From assembly GCA_021234535.1 (NCBI GenBank), contig CM037840.1:28905520-28969519 (forward strand): a stretch of DNA of 64,000 nucleotides. Reading direction: 5' to 3'. Origin of the DNA: Stichopus chloronotus (taxonomy: Eukaryota; Echinodermata; Holothuroidea; Aspidochirotida; Stichopodidae). This document shows, piece after piece, positions 15,101 through 30,100 of this stretch. Both the position numbers and the translations under genes were made by a program. The notes beneath the pieces were generated by a model. That model did no database searches. It was not told the DNA's origin and worked only from the letters and a program-made list of their open reading frames with translations. Numbering within the stretch: the first letter of the stretch is position 1; every line of letters starts with the position of its first letter.

Positions 15101-18100
15101 CTCCTTTATGAAGCTTGCTGCAAACCATTGCTGCAAACTTGATTGGCTTTTAGCACCCAGTAAAAGCCAGACCACCCCTAGGTTTTTTTTGGGGGGGGCA
15201 AAACTTACCTGCTTGATAAATGGAGACAGTACTTTGTAAATTGTTATTCTTCTTTATTTAATTTCTTTTTCAGTGTAATTCCTTCCCAGTTAAGGACACA
15301 ACTTTCAGCATCAGTAACCTCAAAGAAAACAAGGAGGTCAAGTTCCGAGTCAAAGCCAAGAACAAGGCCGGGTTAAGCGAACCCAGCAAGGGATCAGAGT
15401 TCGTCCTTCCCGTCTCACAGACTTGTAAGTTTTACATTTTCTCTAACCTGCCTGTTCAAATTCTAAACAAGTGTGGCTTCCTGCCTGCTTATCAACCCTA
15501 CTGTACATACATCCAGTGGATTGTATCAAAACTCTCCACCAATTGCTTTTGACATCAATGTAGATAAATGGGAAAAGATAGCCAGAGTGAAGTGTTTCCC
15601 AGTTTTGCAAAATCTGAAGATTTTGAGTATTGACACAGTCTCGCTCAACATTTGAGATGAGGAAAAACAAAGCGTAGAAGAAAGTCTGTTTGCATAAGAA
15701 CGACCAGTTGAATTGATTATTGTGACCATGAATACAAGAATAATCCAGCTCAAAAGGAATGTTTGTCACACAATAGAGGAGACTGTTCCAAGCATATCTG
15801 GTGGCATGAGGAACAATTTCCTTGATTTTCATGTCTTTTCTTTACATTTGATGTATTTTTGGGGGCTGATGTTGTGATATTTTACAGTTGAAATGAACTG
15901 GAAGCAAGCAGTTGTGATGTCATTGCTACCTTTCTGCAGATCTTATTTTGTTTTACTTTCAAGTTTTCACAGAATTTGAATGTAGTACTGTACATGATGG
16001 ACATTTGACATTACCTAACTTTAAAAAAAAAAATTGGCAAATGAAAGATCAACCAAAAGGTCTGGGCTCATGAACTATGCTCAAAGCAAGAAATTGTGCA
16101 GACCCATTCGACAATGTCCTCTTTTGATCTCCGACAATGCACTTAAATTGAATATGGACAGAGAGAGGTAGTAAACATAATCAAGTGTTTGAGCAAATAT
16201 CTTGCTTACCTGAGCTACATGGGGCAACTCAGGTGTTCCTAGGTGATGGCCACTTCCTGCAGTGTACATCCAGACTTGTGTATACATTTGCTGTATGATT
16301 GGTCTGATTTACCCTTCATAGCATCTTCAAGCAGGCTTGCAACCCGTCCATGTCTAGGTAAACCACGAGTGTGTGGCTAGACGATGTAGAAATTGACTAG
16401 AAAATGTAGAAAAAAAAAGCAAGTTGTTGCGACTGTGCAACTCTGACATCACATCTGTTTTGTAAGTCATTAATGATAAATTCTACTAAGTTTGGTAAGT
16501 CAAGTAACATAGTGGAAAGTAACATAATTTCAAATTGGTAAAATTGAGAAACCAGAAGAATTTTTTCTGAAGGACTTAAAACAAACCGTTTACTTTGAGC
16601 ATCTTAGTTATTAGGCAAGCTGATTTTTTAAAAGAAAGTTTTTGAGAAACAAGGTATGTTGTAAGCAATAGCATTGCTAATATCTTATTCACCTTCCTGT
16701 ACATATGCAAATGGAACACATTTTTATTGTTGGCAAATAAATTTTTCATTTTAACATGTTTCTTTTAGCTGCTCCATCTGCCCCTGGTGTTCCTGAAGCA
16801 GTGAACATCGGCAAGGACTCTGTCGATCTAGAGTGGACTAAACCACCCTCTGATGGGGGTGCGCCTATCAAAGGTAAGTGTCCTTCATACTTGAAAACCA
16901 TTCCTAAGCACAATCATGACAGCTTTGATGGTTGTGTGTGACACAGCAACAATGTGACACCATCTTAACTGTGTATATGAAATCCCGTTATTTTGTGAAA
17001 CAAAAATCAGAACAAACATGCTGTGGCCGTTGCTATAAAACAGTCTACGCTGAAACCTCTCCACATTAAAGGCGACATGGGGTATGGTTAGAAGTCCAAC
17101 CTTATCTGTGACAATCAGTGTTCTGGCATTCATTCTCCTTATTATGGAGAAAGAATTAGCAAATTCATAATTAAACAGAGACCTCTTGATATAAATTTCC
17201 TTAGCAGTAGGGTATCAGGTATATGCAGTGTTTTATATTTTCTCCCTGAGCTGATAATATGTAATCAATCAGAGAATTGGCATATAACAAATTTACAGGA
17301 GGAAAGTTTCATCATACATAATGGATTTATTATCAGACTTTATTTTTGTATTTAACCCTTTTGGTGACGCACCTTGAAGAGTCTTGGTTAGTGTCTTGGA
17401 AGAGTCTTGGTCTTACTTGGTTATTAATGTACTGTGAAAGAGAAAAAAATCTGCAACTCCAAGGTAACGTGTCATTAGTGTAAGTAGTATTTCATTGCAA
17501 CCAAAGGTTAGAAGAAACCAAAGAAAGAATTGTCTTGTGTTTTTGTGGGTTTGTATAAAGCAGTTTTAGTTATTTCCCCCTCCCCCTTCTATCTCAAAGA
17601 TCCGTTGAAGTGGTGTCAATTACGACCAGCATAGATTCCTTGGTTTATGTAAGTTGACCTGTCAGACCATAGTAAGTTTCCTTGGGCACCACATTGGTTT
17701 GGAGTGTTGCGGTTTGCAGGCTTTGTATGTCAACACTGGAGAAGATGATCTTTTTTTTTTTTCAGCAAAATGTGATGTGTGTTATTGGATCGCATAATTG
17801 GATTTCAAAGTTTAAGGAAATGCCCCATCCATTTCCAGTGAAAATCTTGACCTCGTATGAAGCATATAATGCGTGACCTCATTTTTATCTCAGACCATAA
17901 GGCATTGATGCTACCAAACCTTTCTCATCTTTGCAGCCTACAAGGTGGAGAAACGTCCGGTAGGCGAGACCGAGTGGCAACCAGCTAGCAAATATCCGGT
18001 AAGGGGCACCAACATGACAGTCAAGGATCTAGAACCCGGTGTGGAGTACGAGTTCCAGGTATCTGCCGAGAACGAGGCCGGTGTAAGCGAGCCTGCTGTC

Positions 18101-21100
18101 ATCGCCTCCCCAGTGACTCCCGTAATGGCCAAACGTAAGAAAGTTTGTGGTCTATTAAGTTGTGGTTTCTTGTCTTTGAGGTTAGAGGACTGCTGTATAT
18201 GGGAATATAAAATTACATTGAACACAGGTTGGTGCTCGTGAGAAGATTTCCTTTCTCTGTAAGCGAATCAGAAGCCTCCGTCCTACTAGAGGTTACAAGG
18301 AAAGACAACCTACTGTACACCAGGCTTTCTCAAATGGTGCTACATACATCACATGTTAACCACCATTTGGTCTCAAGGGGGTGCAAAAAATTCCTGGAAG
18401 AATATAAGAAAACTACTGTTTAAAAAAAATTGTTTTGAGAGTTCCCTCAAAACTGACATAATTACCAATAGGTTTGACATTTTGTGGAAATATGTAGCTT
18501 GCTAATGGAAAAGTAAGCAGACATTGCACCATTTTGCATCTATACCTCTGCTGGGGTATCAAGGGGTACAAGGGCAGGGGAACATAACCTCTACCCCTCC
18601 CTGGATGGCCATTAGTGGTATGTTCTTATTACTTCAAAATAATTTTGCCATGTACAGCAGCACTTCATCGATCTTAATTGACTAAAGCCTGACGGAAACA
18701 TCGAAAGTTGTGGCTCAAGCATTTTTTCAGCCGACAGGGAGCAAAACTTTTTTTCAAACCTTTGTGATCTGTGAGTACCACTGGCAAGCATAAATTAAAA
18801 ATATATTTGCAATCATTATTGAAAGGAACTCTAAGTCGGATTTTTTTTTTGCTGGCAAGCAAGTTTTTAACTAGTATCTTTGATGGATGTATGTTTTTGT
18901 GTTCACTGTAGAGCATAGAATGTAAATCCTTTCTTACACCACAGGGTTTAAGCTCTCAAATGTTCTCTTCCATAACTTTTAGTTGGCTTTCTCTTTCTGT
19001 CAGGTTGTCATAATTGAATGAGGTACTACATTTTCTTCAATGCAGTAATTATGTTCTGCTATTAGTCATAGTTATATGTGTCAAGAAACGTGCCCTTTAA
19101 TGTATTTCTACGAAAATTGTTCAGCCATGCGTGAAATGTTGCCCTGCGTCCTCTAACCAATTGTTCCATTTCATGTCTGTGGCTCAAAAAACTTGATCAA
19201 ACACCCATATATCAGAAATGAAGAAGTGTGCATTCCTGTAAGGGGCCATAATAAGCAAAAGAGAAAGACACTGAATAGGTTCTTTTTTATCTGTGAACTG
19301 AAACGTATCGGTTTCTCTAATCCTGACAGCAAAGGGAAGTGTCCCATTCTTTGAAAAACGTCTGGATGCGAAGATGCAGGCGGGCGAAGGAAACACTTTC
19401 ATCTTGGATGTCAAGGTCTCCGCTACTCCAGAGGCAACGGTTAAATGGTAGGAGGAAGCAAGAATTACCTGTGGCTTGATTTTAATTTAGTTTCCACCTG
19501 ATGGAAACAAAAACCTTCTCGTAACACAGAGTTCTTATGGTCTGGAAAAGTCATGATTTTTTTTTTTTTCCAAGCCTGAAAAGTTGTGACATTTGGTAAA
19601 ACTGACAGAGGTCATGGAAAAGTCACAAAATTTAGAATAGACTGTGATTTTTTTGGAAGTTAAAAAAGTTTGCTTTTTTTCTGGATTTTTGTGCCATTAT
19701 TCATCTCTTATTTTTGGTCACAAAATAGTCATTATAAAGTCATGAAATTGAAGTTTCCTTAAGGCACAGGAACTCTGAAACAAATACTGTGGAAATACTG
19801 CTATTATGATTATTTTGTTCCATTTTAAGTCTATTTGTTTTGAAATAATCGTAAACATAATGTAATAATTGGTAAGCAAATGCTTTATAAGCTGAGAAAT
19901 AATACAAAGTGCCTGTTAAATTAGTGATGAGTGATAGGTTGTCCTTGAAAACTGCATGTGTCATTACAAACTATTTCATTGTAAACAGCATGCAACTGCA
20001 GGATTGGGTTACACAAGCCTACTTTACGTTAACACCAGTCCTGATTTGGCTCCAAATATGTGAACTGGTCTTCTTGATTCATTTTTGATCATGACAGGCT
20101 GCTGAACGGGAAGCCAGTTATGCTCGGATCTCGTCACCGTGTCAAGGAGGTGGATGGAGAATTCTCGCTGATATTAGATTCGGTCAGCGAAGATGATGCC
20201 GGGGATTACACCTGCGAGGCGACCAATGCTCTGGGAACAGAGAAATGCAGGGGAAAGATGAACGTTGTATGTAAGTGCACCCTTCCGTAGCAACCCATGC
20301 AACCCCGGAAACAAACATATAGCTTAGAGGAAATGTGAATGTTGAATGTGCCCTATGCCCACCCCTTCCTCAGCTACCAACGTTTCTTGGACAGTGACGT
20401 TCAGGCACAATTTGAATGTTTTTGTGTATGAGTAATGACGCTCTGTTTTTTTTTTCCCATAAGCCTCATATACTCTAAGAAACCTGTCATGACACTTCTG
20501 ATAATAGCAAAATAGTTACTCATGCAACAATCAGCAGCAAATCCAACCCATAGTGTTTCACTCTGTTTGTGAGGTACATTTTGTTTTTTGCATTCATATA
20601 CTACTTTTTATTACATGGGCTTTGTCAGTTAGGGTCGGAAGATGTATAAGGTCAACTTTATTCAACCCTCCATAGCAGAATTGAATGCTTGTTTAAAAGA
20701 CATAAAACAGGCGTCAAAGCACAAGTACAATTTAAAAAGGATAGAAGTATTTACACAGATGAAAGAGAACATAAAACTTAAAATTATGAAGAAAGGTCTC
20801 ATTATAGTAACCTTCATTAAAATTTAAGATTCAAACTGTGACATTTCATACATTGTTTTGATAAATCAGGAAAGTTCGTCCGTTTGTGTTAAAGGGGCTC
20901 ATTGCGTTGATTTTGAAAAGTTGGGAGGATTTTGAAGGGTAAAAATACATTACAAAATTTCAATTCAGCGTGATAAAATAGCGTCCAACAATTCCGGAAA
21001 CTTACCCCAACTTCTATGGACTGTGTATGTGTATGAATATTTACCAATGTGAAAGTGTCTGCACATAAATTTAAAAAAAAAAAAAGCGAACAGGATTGTT

Positions 21101-24100
21101 AATTACTCACTCATTGACGTTCCTTTGCTTGGGACACATGGGGATTCTCTTAGTTGGATCATTTGTCATTAATATGTGAAGGAAACTCGATAAGGTTAGG
21201 AAATTTAAGTGAAATTTCACGAAGCAACTCAATTTTCCTCTTTGACCCCATGGTCTCTTCATCCTGTCTCCTTTGGAGGTATCAGCGGCCGATCAAGATG
21301 TATGTAAAGTAGGTGGTCATCACCAAGGAAAATATCATCAAGTTAAACCCCAACAAAATTTCTTTGTAGCATATGGTCATGATTACTGACTGAAGGTTCT
21401 TGTAATCCCATGATTTCTTTGATTTCATCCGCCGGTGATGAATTAACATCAGGAAGCAAAATGTCACGAGGAAAGTGAGGTGTTATGCCTGTACGAATGT
21501 CAATATGATAAAAAACCTGGGATGAAAAGCAACTTTCTATCCAGGAATAGATAGACAGCGGTGTTTTGCAGAGAGTGTAGTACTGGACCAAATGAGTGTG
21601 AATAAAACTTTGAAATTAATCACCCAATCCACAAGCTAAAGAGAACGCTGCATGAAGCATACTTTGAGCTTATTGGGGGTACATCTGTCGGTCTTTTCGT
21701 TCTCTTCGTAGTAGATGGAGTGCACTCTTTCTTTTCATCCAAATAATTTTTAAATCTCATCCTTCCACTTCTAGTGACTCCCAAAATTAAAGGAACCGTT
21801 GACACACAGACGGTGGAAGTGGGCAATCCGCTCAAAATCAAGATCCCGTACCGTGGTCAGGGAGACGTCAAAGCCACCATCGCCCTGGAAGGTCAACCCA
21901 TCGAAGGTAGCAATTAATTACATGTGTTTCATCTTGAATTTATCATTCTCTGAAAGCCCTTTCAAAGTAAAATAGTAATGATTTCTTTATTTTGAAGGAG
22001 GGCAACTGCTTGGTGAGAAATACTTTACTCTCTGTTCAGTGTAGTTGTTATTCAAGAGATCTAGAAATGCATCTTCTGTAAAAGATACACTTGTTTCTCA
22101 ATAATAGGTGTGGCCGGTGTAAACCAGCTTTATGTATCGAAACTGGTAGCAACATGTTCAGATTTGATTTGATCATTGCGTCAAAGTAAAATTTGAAAAT
22201 GGGCTCTATCCTTATATTCAATGAAAACCATGAAAAGTCAGATGGAATTGTCACTTATAGAAAATAACCTGAAATTGTAATTACCTGTACCCTGTAATTA
22301 TGAAATGATTGTTTAAATATCAGAGAGATAAATTGATTGAAAAATCCTGGAATCGCTGCTGAGATTTCACTAGCCTCCAGGGCATACAAACTAGCCAAGT
22401 TATGCTTATGCAAAGTGTGTGTAAACACAGTTATAATCAAAGTACAGTTTATAAGGCATCCACTCATACCGGGTGTCTTTTCTGAGATAGTATGAAAGCC
22501 TTCTATTATTCCATGTTTGTTTTTAATAGGATTAATAAAATCACAGCCTAGTTCATATTTTTTTTCTTTTCCTCTGTGGTTCATTCAGAGGACGACCGAG
22601 TGAAGACAAACATTTTCGACGACTACGTCCAGTTTGTGATCCGATCGGCCGACATCAGCGATGATGGAAACTTCAAGGTGACCCTCAGCAACGAAGCAGG
22701 AGCCGATTCCGTCTCTTTCAGGGTCAAAGTTCAAGGTTTGCAATGTTTTCTTTTTTTTTCAACTTCTAGGAGATGTAACATCATCGACGAGTTGAGGATG
22801 TACTATTGTAGTGTGTTGATATGGCGACATTTTAACTTTTATTCCCTTCAGTGCAACATGACGATAATATGTTGCCGGGGTCAAAATAACCTGGTTTGCG
22901 TCACAATTCAATTTGCAACCCATGAAAGCCTGGTGCTGCCTTAAAAGCAGTAGAATTTTCCTCATAATCTTTTGCAGCCGAAGTCAAAACTTTGCTTTAC
23001 GGCACATATTCTGAGTGTGTTCAGTTTTTAATTTACTCCCACTGCAATGTTTGTTTAACATACGCTGATCAAAATGGATTGACCGCTAACCAGTTCAACC
23101 ATTGATTGGCAGAAACTGGTCATCAACCTGTTGACATGCTTTATTTCACCCCTTGTGTTGTTGAGGAAGAAATTGTGGAATTTTGAAAGAAAATGTGAAA
23201 ATACACCACTTGTATATCCACTGTGCATGCAGTATACTCCATTCAACACTTTACACATCAAAGCTCCTCCTTTTCAAGTACGGAAGCGTCTGCCTAGCCT
23301 TTGCCGCTACTGACCTGATATCTCAGTCTGTTCAAGGAATTGAAAAAATTAGAATCTGGTAGTTTTGTAGGATTTGTAGTGCGAGTAGAATTTTGAGTGC
23401 CTGAGCCAATACATCTAGGAAGTCCACACACTATGGACAGATGAAATCTTTTCAGAAAGTTACGTTGAGTACATTCTCAATATTTTCTGTCCTACTTTAA
23501 GATTTTAGTAGAGCAAGGTCAGGTTTTCTCTATCGTACAATATTTGCCACTGATTGATGAGATCTTACTCAAAATATTTAAACACAACCATTTTTTTTTT
23601 TATTCGATTGACCCTCGTGCCAAGTGACAACTTGGAAATGTAAATATCATACTTGTCAGGTCATCTCATTTGTTGCATGTTCGCTTTCAGCCAAACCCGG
23701 TACCCCTCGTGGTCCCCTCAACATCGAGGAAGTCACCGACCACACTGTCACGGTCTCCTGGAAACCGCCTTCCTTCGACGGAGGATGTCCCGTCAAATCT
23801 TACGTGGTCGAGAGGCAGGAGGTGGACACACCCAACTGGGTCACAGGTGAGTCCCAAAACTCTGAAGGTCAAACAAACAAACACATGGTTCCACGTGACC
23901 AGAGTATTGCTCGTAAGTGTAACCGCAGCGTCTCGAAGTCTGGGTATTCAGTGCCCTTTCTCTGGCCGTTACACTTTTATCTTTCTTGGAGGGGGTTGTG
24001 CTGGTGGATTAGAGGAGCAAGGGATGTGTGAATGGCTGAGGGGAAGAGGGGGACAAAATGAGGAAGGGAACTGGATTGAGGAAGGTAGGGATTGAGGAAA

Positions 24101-27100
24101 TGGAGGGGAAAAGTGGATAGATGGTGGTGTGGATAAGTATTCCTTATATATTTGTCTTGTTATTTAGTCTCTACTATTTTAGGATTTTCTCTCTTTTTTT
24201 TCCAATTTTTACAAGTTTGCATTGTACAGTTTTGTAATATTCTTTTTTTGTCTGTACTTAATACTGTAGCTGTACTTCTTTAAATTTAGACGAAAGAAAT
24301 CAAACATAATACCCTTTACAGGCCATGTATGTGGTATGGAAAATACCTGTTGTTTGTGACAAAAGAGTAATCTTTTAAGGGTTTTGGCTTTAATATATAT
24401 GGTAAATTTTTGTGACTGTTTTCCAACTGATTTTGTCACCTATCCATCTACAGCCAGTAGCTATGTCAAGGAGACAAAGTTTGTCATCCAGGGGCTCAAG
24501 AAAGGAACTCCTTACATCTTCAGGGTGTCGGCTGAAAACGAGATCGGTGTCGGTAAACCGTTGGAAGGAAAGGAACCTGTCTTTGTCAAGTCACCATTTG
24601 GTATGTCAGACCCATTTTTCTGATACTGAAATGATATTTTCTCTTCTTTTTTGGCATAGCAATCGCTGCCCATGATTGCCAAGGCTTTATCAATCTCACC
24701 TGTGGTGTGTTGAAACTGTACCATTGAGCTAGTTATTGACTTTTGTTCGATGCAATCTATTCCATCGGTTTAGTATGTCCTCTGTACTGTTATCTAACAA
24801 ACAAAGGGGAAAAAATGATAAAACTTATATAACTCCTTTTTTTTCTAATGTTTGTTTATCAACAGATCCTCCTGGCCCACCAGTGGACCCCGAGGTAACG
24901 GAGGTAGGCAAGGACCACGTAGAGTTGATGTGGAGCAAGCCAGAGTTTGACGGCAACTGCCCCATCATCACTTACATCATCGAGAAGAGCGAAGCCGGAC
25001 TCGACAGATGGGTAAGCCTCGATCCGGGATGTTTAGATTCCGGTTGCCGCATCACTGCTTTCCCTTCTTTGATCCATCTGATCTTTGGCATCACTTCGTT
25101 ATTGTGAAAATAAAAATTGCTCCTACATAGTTGCTGCCACCTGAAATGCCACAGAAATATGCTCCTTCAATAGAAGAATATCGTCTCTGAAATCCTGATG
25201 ATTGGACATCAAACTGGTCGAGGTCTTGCAGCAGAGCATGTTCCAAGTTTTTTTGTAAGATTGTGGTGTGCATCCGCTTCCCATCCAAAATGGACTGTTT
25301 AAATTATAAGATTAACCGTTTGCCAAAGACGAAGACGTCCCTTCGGAAAGGGGGAATTGTTAATGGCAGGAGATGGGAGCAACTGAGTATTAAATGTACA
25401 TTACACATGAGAGTGAACACGTTTATTGTCATTTTGTGTGTAGAAGAACATTCCATGTAAGAACGAAACATGCACAGTCCTGTTAATCAAGTTCGTCCCA
25501 AAGGCAACTTTGAAGTTTTAAAGTACTCTCTAGGAAAACAGAGACAAACAAAAAGCAGAAATCACATCCACTTTCAAGGTGCTGCTTTTTGCAAACCGCA
25601 AGGTCGCTCAATGTAGGTTTGCTTTCTTGAAAATACTGGATCCTTGAATGAAATAGCCTTTTTTTTAAAACAAACATGTTTTGCCAAGATGCTGACTTCA
25701 CCCATCTCTATATGCAGGTCCGTGTCAACCGTAACAACGTCAACACCTTTAACTATAGGGTGGACAATCTCATCGAAGACAGGGTGTACGAGTTCCGCAT
25801 CTCGGCCCTGAATGACGCAGGCCAAGGTCCGGCTTCGGAAACCACCATGCCGACGAGGATCAAAGATCCCCATGGTAACTGAACTGTTCTTTGAATCAGC
25901 CAACTCTTGTTTAATATTTGGACTTTGAATGCCAGTTGCAGTATGTATTAACATGGCTTGAAATAAGCAGAATTAAAATAATCCTTGAAATGGGCACAAA
26001 CAGCGTTTTTTTTTTCCACTAAGTTTCAGTGATAGATTTTACTGCATGTGCAGACCCTCAAATTTGCTACCAAATTTTCAGAAATCAAGTTTCTGGGAAC
26101 GGAGGAAAATAAAATGTAATACAAAATTTAAGCCAAATTTTCTGATTTTCAAAGCAGAAAAATAGTTGCTCGATCAGTGTTACTTGTTGAAACTCCACAA
26201 TCAGCAATGGCAAAAAGGTCAGCAACAGCAAAACAAAAGGCGTGAATTATTTCTGTCAGTATTTAAGGGGTATTTTTCAGGGGCATCAAGGCAAACATAG
26301 TAGGTAGATGGCTGCCCGCTCATAGTGCCCTCATTTATTTCGAGCTATGAATTGAAGGGGAACAGGGCATGTAGAATGCTCCAATATGGCAAACAACAAA
26401 ATAGCTTATATCACTGTTAGAGAATCTAGTCGCATCAACAAACATCTAAAAACGTTTCTTCTCCTGAAAACATCATGCACAAGAAGAGTTATAGAAGACA
26501 CATCATTTGAATTTTTGAAACTGTGGGTGATCGAATTACTCTTGAGAAACAAACAACTAAATGTCCGTCGGTGAGAAACAAAATTTTTGAAAAGAAAGAC
26601 ACTGCCCTGCCTTATTGTGAATAATCTATCACTCTGTGTTCATAAACATTGGTTGTGATAATTTTTTTTCTGTGAAACAAAACTCCCTATTTTCCTTTAA
26701 GATGAAGTATGTCCCAAAATTGCAGTCATAGTGACCTGTTGGTTTGTTGCATGAGCAAAGAATTTTGGTATCACAAACTGACACTTGCTAAAAGCCAAGA
26801 TGACAAATGTCTATCAACTTACATTTTTTTTTTCATATTTTTTTGTCATATTTTTTCATCTGCAGAGGTCCTCAAGCCGCGATTTACCGAGAACATGGAA
26901 AATGCGGAGGGCGAGGAAGGAAGATCGGTCAAGTTCACCTGCGGGTTTACTGGCAAGCCCGCACCAGAAATCAAATTGTGAGTGCAGATTGGCATAAGAC
27001 AAAATTTTGCAGTTGTGCAAGAAAATGGGAAGAAATGGTGGAAGATCATAGTACAACACAGAGAGTGTGAAAAAAATTGAGAAGATAAGAAAAATTGTGA

Positions 27101-30100
27101 AAATTGAAATTGTCCAAATATTTAGCAACTTTACCACCAATTCTGAACGAGTATCATGTCACCTATTGGAATTCAAGACTGCATCCACACTGAAAATGTA
27201 AACAGTCAATGTGGTCTTCTTGCTTAACTCGATAACAGTACCGAATTCTAGCTTTGCAAAATGGGATTTTTCATTCTTTTTTTGCACTCATAAATATCAA
27301 TTGAAATTTAGAGAAACAGAAGAAAAAATAGAAATTGGCATAATTTACGAAACATTAAATCTTGTCGTTAGGCGCAATGAAAATCTTTGATGGCGTGTGA
27401 TTTTTTCCAGCTTCACATGCACACATGTTGCTTGTGTACAATCTAGTGAAGGGCTATCTCTTTCTTGTAAAAGGATATTTTTTGTGTTGCTGATGTTGTG
27501 TGCATTTTATCTCACTTTGAGGTGTGCAAATACAAAACATTTTTCCAAAAATCAATCGATTGAGCGGGATACCTCGAGTCAGGGGTCAATCAAAGTATTG
27601 ATTTATTGATGTATCGATAATCAGAATAAATAATACATAATTATCTGAATGACCGAGGACAGCATACGACATCAATAAGTCGGGTCAGAAAATCAAATTT
27701 TTGGCCTGTCTCCCTGCTCTCTTGCCAGCTTTAAGGGACAGAGGGAGCTCTTCAACAATGACAAATTTACCATAAATGTAGAAGACGACAAGGCCACTCT
27801 GTCTGTCGGCAACCTCAGCGACGACGACGCGGACGAATATTCAGCAGAGATCAGCAACCGCGGAGGCCGTAAATACAGCCGCGCCACTTTGATTGTTAAA
27901 AGTAAGTCCGTTAACTTCAACAGGCTTTTCCATCTGATCAGACCAAATTCAGATCTATAGAATTACTATGGTTGCAACTGGGAGTGGAACAGAGGTGCCA
28001 AATTCATCTGCTCAAATTGATTAGCATATGGCTGTAAATATCATGCTATTCTTAAGCAGTGGCCTGCTTAGAGGAGACTTGGGTGCTGGCAGGACCATTT
28101 AAGCATGGCACCACCATCGGCCGGTGCAGAACGTACAAGACAAAGATTTTGCTCCATGTACCCCCCCCCCCCCCTGGTTTCAGGAAATGACAATCTCTAG
28201 GTCTTGTGAGATGTAACAAAATGTTAAGTAATATGCTTGCAAATTTGAATTCTTCAGTAGGAAAAATACATACACGGTACATGTGTCTTAGGACCCACCA
28301 AACATCTGTGAGAATTGACATGTCTGCATCTGTCGTGCTTGGATTTGAGAAAAATGTCGTGAGGAATTTGTCCGTTTATCTTGATGAGAAATGGAGACTG
28401 ATCTCACTGTCAGTAATATTTTTGCAATGACATAAAGCGTTTATTGGTATGTTTATTACCAATGATTCTAATATCATCTCAGTAAAATTATTCTTTTTCA
28501 TGTGTATTGCATTACATTGGCAACAACAAAAGTTGCTGGTTGCCAGGCACAACACTACATTTACCATCCAAAGTCAAAATTCATGTGTAAAGTTTCCCAC
28601 TCGTCCTAAATTCTGTTTCATGTTAGAGTCTTCTCCCGTAGAATTTGTTCAATTTTAATTCCACTACTGAGTTGTTCACAGCTGCATACAATCTCTTGTA
28701 TTTATCTCCAAACTTTCCTCATCCTCAGCTTCTCCAAAAATTAAAGTTCCCACTAAATATGAAGATGAAGTCCGATTCTTCAAGGGGGAATTTGTCAAGA
28801 TAAAGATCCCTTACACAGGCTTTCCTAAGCCAGAGATCTCCTGGGCCAAGGACGGGCAGCCGCTCACTGCGAATGTCAGTGCCACGCCGAGGTTTGCGAT
28901 CCTGACGATTGAAAACCCCACACGGGAAAATTCAGGAACATACAGACTGACAGCAGAGAACTCTGTAGGCAGTGATTCTGCCACCATCAGAATAAAAATC
29001 ACAGGTATGAAAGGTGTCGATTGCTCCGATTTAATAGCTTCATAGAAATATTCACTTTTTTTTCAGAATATGCATCATGTTAACGTCATTGCTTGTGTTG
29101 CTTTAAGGTCGGCATTGTTTTTGCGTCATCATAATTAAGGTAAACACATTTCAATTTAGCAGTCTGTGCTCTCTCTCCTTCCATTGTATTTTAATCAATT
29201 TCATCTTCTGCTTTATGTTAATCATATGTCTCAGTGCAGACTTCCTCTAATGGCAGAGCAGTTGTGGTGCGCACCATGATCTGGAGTGGGCAAATAATAT
29301 TACTGGAAGAATATTGACGAAAGAACTATTTTTTAAAAAATTTAAATTATTTGAAAGTTACTTCAAAAGTTCATTACCAAAATATTGGACATTTTGCAGA
29401 GAAACTTTACTTGGCATTTGAAATATACTTTGCGCCATTCTGCATCTGACCCTCTTCTGAAACAAGGGAAAAAAATTTCAAGGGTAATAAGCAATTGGAA
29501 CTCGAGCCCCGAACCCCTCTCCTGAGGACGGCAATTAGTGCCAGCCTGCTGCATCAACAGAAGTTTGTCATCTTGCACTTTATCAAATTTTATTGAGTAA
29601 GCTTGCCTCCCAGCATTGTTTCTTTAAATTATTCATGAGAATCTAGTATATTAATACCAGTATCATCTTTTGGGATGATGCATGCCTTAATTTTGCATTC
29701 GCCTGGCCTGTTATCATTGACGGTTTTGTGTTTCTCCCAGGTTAGGCTGCTGAAATTACTAGACTGAGGTGACCAGATACCCCTGATTTTTCTCTCAAAT
29801 TCTTTATTAATACACCTTATACAGAAAGAGAAATCAAAGTGGATGCCCTTTATCCATTTTGTCTTCTTTAAAACTCAGATGTTCCCCATGCACCAGAGAA
29901 TGTCAGGGTAAACGACATCAGCCACGAATCCGTAACGGTCTCGTGGACGGCACCACCAGAGGACGGCGGCACCCCGGTCACGGGTTACTTGATCGAGAAG
30001 GCAGACGCCGGTTCCGATGTATTCATGAGGTGCGCCACCTCCTCGGAAACAAACTGCACGGTGAACTTCCTCAGTCCCAACAAGGAGTATCACTTCAGGG

